Assembly (NCBI GenBank): GCA_045605145.1
Contig: JAZUPH010000079.1
Coordinates: 1-14,186, forward strand
Length of the DNA stretch: 14,186 nt
Direction: 5' to 3'
From: CAMNAO01 sp045605145
Lineage (GTDB): Bacteria; Bacillota; Clostridia; Oscillospirales; Oscillospiraceae
Of this stretch, positions 11,453-14,186 are shown in pieces (the first letter of the stretch is position 1; every line of letters begins with the position of its first letter). Both the position numbers and the translations under genes were made by a program. A model generated the notes under the pieces. That model searched no databases, was not told the DNA's origin, and was given only the letters and a program-made list of their open reading frames with translations.

Positions 11453-13290
11453 TGGCTAAGAATGATTATCAGCTCGGACAGGTTCGTATGAATAACCGCG
11501 GCGGCGGTCCCAGAGGGCGCGTCATTGAAAAGCCCAAGGACTTCAAGCACGCGATGCTCACCCTTGTGAGCTATCTGAAGCACTTTATCCCCCAGATCTG
11601 CCTTGCATTCGGCTGCGCCATCACAAGCGTACTGCTGACCCTGTTCGGCCCGGATATGCTCAGCAAGATCACCAACCTTATTGAAGACGGCATGAAGGCC
11701 GGCAACGTGGACACCTCCGCCGTGCTGCGCCTGTCCGTTATCGTGCTGTGCTTCTACCTGTTCAGCGCCCTGCTCACTTTTACTCAGAGCCTGACGCTCA
11801 CCCTGACATCTCAGAATATCATGCGCCGTATGCGCAACGATATCTCCCGCAAGCTCAACCGCATCCCCCTGGGCCGCTTTGACTCTGCCTCTTTCGGCGA
11901 TCTTCTCAGCCGCGTCACCAACGACGTCGACACCATCGGTATGAGCATTAACCACGCCGCCAGTGAGATCGTTTCCGCCGCCACCACCTTTGTGGGCTGC
12001 TCGATAATGATGCTCATCACCAATGTGCCCCTGACCCTTATCGCTCTGGTTGCAGCATTCGGCGGCTTCTTCACCATGAATCAGGTCATTCACAGAAGCC
12101 AGAAGTACTTCTCCCGCCGCCAGCGCTACCTTGGTGAGCTCAACGGCCATATTGAAGAGATGTACGCCGGCCACCTGATCGTCAAGGCCTACAACGGCGA
12201 GAAGGATTCCGTACAGGAGTTCAACCGTCTCAATGAGCTGCTGTATGAAAACAACTGGAAGAGCCAGTTCTTCGGCGGCATCAACCAGCCGATCATGGAG
12301 TTTCTCTCCAACTTTGCCTATGTTGCGGTGTGCGTGTTCGGTGCCCTCATGGTCAACAACGGCACGATCCGCTTCGGCGTAGTCATCGCCTTCATCATGT
12401 ATGTCAAGATGTTCACCCAGCCTCTCGGCATGGTGGCGCAGGCTGCCGTCAACCTCCAGTCCGCTGCCGCCGCGGCAGAGCGCGTCTTCGGCTTCCTTGA
12501 TGAGCCCGAGATGGAGGATGAGAGCCACAAGACCCTGGTGCTTGAGGCACAGCGGGGCGAGGTGGTGTTCGAGCATGTCAACTTCGGCTACACCCCCGAG
12601 CGCACCATCATCCACGACTTCTCCGCAACCATCAAACCGGGACAGAAGGTGGCTATCGTCGGCCCCACCGGCGCAGGCAAGACTACCCTCGTCAACCTTC
12701 TCATGCGCTTTTATGAGATCAACTCCGGTGCCATCTACATCGACGGTGTGAATACCCGTGACATCACCCGTGACAATGTACACCGCCTGTTCTGCATGGT
12801 TCTGCAGGATACCTGGCTGTTTGAGGGCTCCATCCGCGACAATATCGTCTACAGTATGCCAAACGTCAGTGATGAGCGGGTCGTTGAGGCCTGTAAGGCT
12901 GTGGGTCTGCACCACTTTATCAGCTCACTGCCCAACGGCTACGACACCGTACTGACCGATGACTCCAACCTGTCCGCCGGACAGAGACAGCTTATGACCA
13001 TCGCCCGTGCCATGATCGAGGACGCACCCCTTCTCATCCTTGATGAGGCTACCAGCTCCGTCGATACCCGTACCGAGCAGATCGTTCAGAACGCCATGGA
13101 TAAGCTCACAGAGGGCCGCACCAGCTTCACCATCGCCCACCGTCTGAGCACTATCCGCAACGCCGACGTCATCCTCGTCATGAAGGACGGCGACATCGTT
13201 GAGACCGGTACTCATAACGAGCTTCTTGAAAAGGGCGGCTTCTATTCTGACCTGTGGACAAGCCAGTTCGTCAACGCAGAGGCTATCTGA
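11452..13290 (+). CDS. ABC exporter half-transporter with catalytic ATPase site (subunit B)
   Basis: A 612-residue partner of the preceding half-transporter, overlapping it by one base, with AGAGGAGGAA as ribosome site. An N-terminal tail (1-37) contains MNNRGGGPRGR; six membrane helices follow (about 45-345), then the ATPase domain. Motifs: Walker A GPTGAGKTT (404-412, Lys410), signature LSAGQ (507-511) instead of LSGGQ, Walker B LLILDE with Asp531 and catalytic Glu532, and His563 (TIAHRLSTI). Thus the site formed by this subunit's Walker motifs and the partner's VSGGQ is intact, while the opposite site combines the partner's Asp/Gln substitutions with this LSAGQ. The whole is a typical heterodimeric multidrug exporter under MarR control; substrate cannot be told from sequence. 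Confidence 0.93.
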   Translation: MAKNDYQLGQVRMNNRGGGPRGRVIEKPKDFKHAMLTLVSYLKHFIPQICLAFGCAITSVLLTLFGPDMLSKITNLIEDGMKAGNVDTSAVLRLSVIVLCFYLFSALLTFTQSLTLTLTSQNIMRRMRNDISRKLNRIPLGRFDSASFGDLLSRVTNDVDTIGMSINHAASEIVSAATTFVGCSIMMLITNVPLTLIALVAAFGGFFTMNQVIHRSQKYFSRRQRYLGELNGHIEEMYAGHLIVKAYNGEKDSVQEFNRLNELLYENNWKSQFFGGINQPIMEFLSNFAYVAVCVFGALMVNNGTIRFGVVIAFIMYVKMFTQPLGMVAQAAVNLQSAAAAAERVFGFLDEPEMEDESHKTLVLEAQRGEVVFEHVNFGYTPERTIIHDFSATIKPGQKVAIVGPTGAGKTTLVNLLMRFYEINSGAIYIDGVNTRDITRDNVHRLFCMVLQDTWLFEGSIRDNIVYSMPNVSDERVVEACKAVGLHHFISSLPNGYDTVLTDDSNLSAGQRQLMTIARAMIEDAPLLILDEATSSVDTRTEQIVQNAMDKLTEGRTSFTIAHRLSTIRNADVILVMKDGDIVETGTHNELLEKGGFYSDLWTSQFVNAEAI

Positions 13291-13303
13291 CCTGTCAAGA
13301 TAC

Positions 13304-13407
13304 TGTCTGATCCGTCTGATGCGTGTGATGTGTTCCATCTGATCTGCCTGATTCGTCTGACCTCCTTGATCTATCAGAACCGTCAGAACTCCTTGATCTG
13401 TTTGATC
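13304..13407 (+). repeat. Degenerate 9-bp tandem array after the ABC operon
   Basis: The 104 nt split into 11 units of 9 bp plus one 5-nt remnant, with an approximate consensus YGTCTGATC: TGTCTGATC, CGTCTGATG, CGTGTGATG, ..., CGTCTGACC, TCCTTGATC, TATCAGAAC, CGTCAGAAC, TCCTTGATC, TGTTTGATC. CTCCTTGATCT recurs at 13362 and 13389, exactly 27 nt (three units) apart. It begins 14 nt after the stop codon and lies inside the operon's 3' untranslated region. Confidence 0.7.
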
Positions 13408-13509
13408 CCTATAGCGCGGATAAATATTCACTGCTATTCACGGTATTGAATACTCCCGCATCCTTTCTTAAAATAATCACTGTCCTCGTATGAGCATCTC
13501 CATAAAGAG

Positions 13510-13545
13510 CAGACGGCACTGAATGTGCCGTCTGTTTCTATTTTG
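13510..13545 (+). terminator. Intrinsic terminator of the MarR-ABC operon
   Basis: CAGACGGCAC (13510-13519) pairs perfectly with GTGCCGTCTG (13525-13534) over a TGAAT loop, followed by TTTCTATTTTG. It is 219 nt beyond the last stop, so the operon mRNA has an unusually long 3' tail. Confidence 0.8.
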
Positions 13546-13790
13546 TTAAGTACGGATGTCAGCCTCTATATATGGATATATGGATAGATGAAATACGCCT
13601 GTTTCTGTTCCATAGTACCGGCTGTATATGTTGGAGTAGCGCTGATGTATCAGATTACTGCCCATCCACCGATCTTAGGGGTAATAGGACATCATGGATT
13701 GGGTTCAGATCGTTGGAAGGCAGAGCAATCCCATCGCAGTGGGAAATTGCTCCGTTAAGGCGGTGTAGATAAAAAAAGCCTCCCTTTTGG
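13546..13790. other. Intergenic stretch without a recognisable gene
   Basis: The short open frames here lack ribosome sites and resemble no family I recognise. Base composition is lower in GC than the coding regions. The only structure I see is the hairpin at 13723-13752. Confidence 0.5.
13723..13752. repeat. Isolated inverted repeat (GAGCAAT...ATTGCTC)
   Basis: GAGCAAT (13723-13729) with CCCA pairs with TGGG and ATTGCTC (13746-13752), with a two-A bulge and a 6-nt loop. There is no U-run after it and no gene before it, so it is more likely a dispersed repeat than a terminator. Confidence 0.45.
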
Positions 13791-13810
13791 GCGCGATGTG
13801 TTAATAGTAA

Positions 13811-13968
13811 AGGCTCCCCAGAGGGGGAGCTGTCGAGCGAAGCGAGACTGAAGGGGTAAACAGTAAATCAGGGTGGTAAGAATTGTGTGTGTTCCACATC
13901 GCCAGCATTGTCGTTTAACCCCTTCCACCATGCTTCGCATGGTCCCCCTCCCCCAGAGGTGGAGGCTT
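13811..13968. mobile_element. Composite inverted-repeat (MITE-like) element, unit A
   Basis: A 158-bp element with a GGCTCCCC...GACTGAAGGGGTAAA half on the left and its inverted counterpart TTTAACCCCTTCC...GGAGGCTT on the right, enclosing a 50-nt core. Each half carries an inner hairpin with a GCGAAGC-type loop (GAGCGAAGCGAG; ATGCTTCGCAT). No protein is encoded. Related to the GGCTCCC palindromes at 8452-9067 but with a GAAGGGG tail. Confidence 0.65.
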
Positions 13969-14033
13969 AGGGTGCAAAGCAAGAATGGAGCCTTATTACA
14001 TCATGGCCTTGGGACGCGACGCGTTAATATAAA

Positions 14034-14186
14034 AGGCTCCCCCACAGGGGGAGCTGTCGAGCGAAGCGAGACTGAAGGGGGAAACAGTAAATCAGGGTGG
14101 TAAGAATTGTGTGTGTTCCACATCGCCAGCATTGTCGTTTAACCCCTTCCACCATGCTTCGCATGGTCCCCCTCCCCCTGTGGGGG
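14034..14186. mobile_element. Composite inverted-repeat element, unit B (cut by window edge)
   Basis: A second copy of the preceding element. Bases 13861-13954 recur without change at 14085-14178, a 94-nt perfect match, and the flanking GCG-TTAATA at 13801 also recurs at 14024. The repeat period is therefore about 223-224 bp and the copy continues past the window. Confidence 0.75.

Noticed and set aside
10043..12915. Long minus-strand open frames (about 459 and 503 codons) antisense to the two ABC genes
   Set aside because: They are mirror frames of GC-rich coding DNA. They lack ribosome sites, show no recognisable domains and have low-complexity Asp/Gly/Val/His composition, while the plus strand encodes clear ABC motifs.
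13304..13407. The 9-bp array as a CRISPR or origin iteron cluster
   Set aside because: Units are too short and degenerate for CRISPR, and no replication initiator gene or AT-rich unwinding region adjoins it.
13572..14103. Small plus-strand frames (66 and 76 codons) near the right edge
   Set aside because: No ribosome sites and no similarity recognised; the second one runs through the duplicated repeat element.

Overview
The window looks like a chromosomal segment of a GC-rich, low-oxygen gut Clostridium, most plausibly an Oscillospirales/Ruminococcaceae-type Firmicute. This rests on strong AGGAGG-type ribosome sites, TTGACA/TATAAT-type promoters with 17-nt spacers, Firmicute gene families (YitT, PFL/UPF0210 plus ACT, a MarR/ABC-ABC operon, WYL and DtxR regulators), and intergenic palindromes of the GGCTCCC...GGGAGCT...GACTGAGGGAGAG type. 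The lineage is inferred from overall character, not from a marker gene.

Layout. (1) At 1-875 (minus strand, running off the left edge) lies a zinc-ribbon, single-pass membrane protein. (2) A divergent promoter region leads into a compact plus-strand operon (1092-4353) of three nitrogenase-superfamily genes: a NifD-like subunit, a NifK-like subunit and a NifH-like iron protein. A short YitT membrane protein (4467-5096) follows with its own candidate promoter. (3) A bidirectional terminator separates these from a minus-strand operon read 7230 to 5180: ACT-domain protein, PFL/UPF0210 protein, DtxR/MntR metalloregulator. (4) A divergent WYL transcriptional regulator occupies 7430-8413. (5) About 840 bp (8414-9256) hold no gene but many small palindromic repeats, including a 121-bp MITE-like element. 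(6) A MarR regulator and a heterodimeric ABC exporter pair form an operon (9257-13290), followed by a degenerate 9-bp tandem array in the 3' untranslated region and an intrinsic terminator. (7) The right edge (about 13790-14186) is a roughly 224-bp tandem duplication of a composite inverted-repeat element.

The most unusual system is the nitrogenase-like D-K-H operon. The H protein keeps near-textbook nucleotide- and [4Fe-4S]-binding motifs. The D/K pair is strongly divergent: the K-like subunit has Gly-Pro where the usual cluster cysteine sits, and the D-like subunit carries a roughly 62-residue Gly/Arg/His-rich RGG segment near its C-terminus. No nifE, nifN or nifB is present here, so dinitrogen fixation is not supported. 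A reductase of the non-nitrogen-fixing (group IV and related) kind with an unknown substrate is the best reading. A DtxR-type inverted repeat overlaps the operon's promoter, and a DtxR-family regulator with a mixed manganese/iron-type ligand set is encoded nearby. This suggests metal control of the operon, but that is inference.

The other modules look ordinary in function: drug or peptide export under MarR control, and a conserved but functionally uncharacterised ACT-PFL pair.
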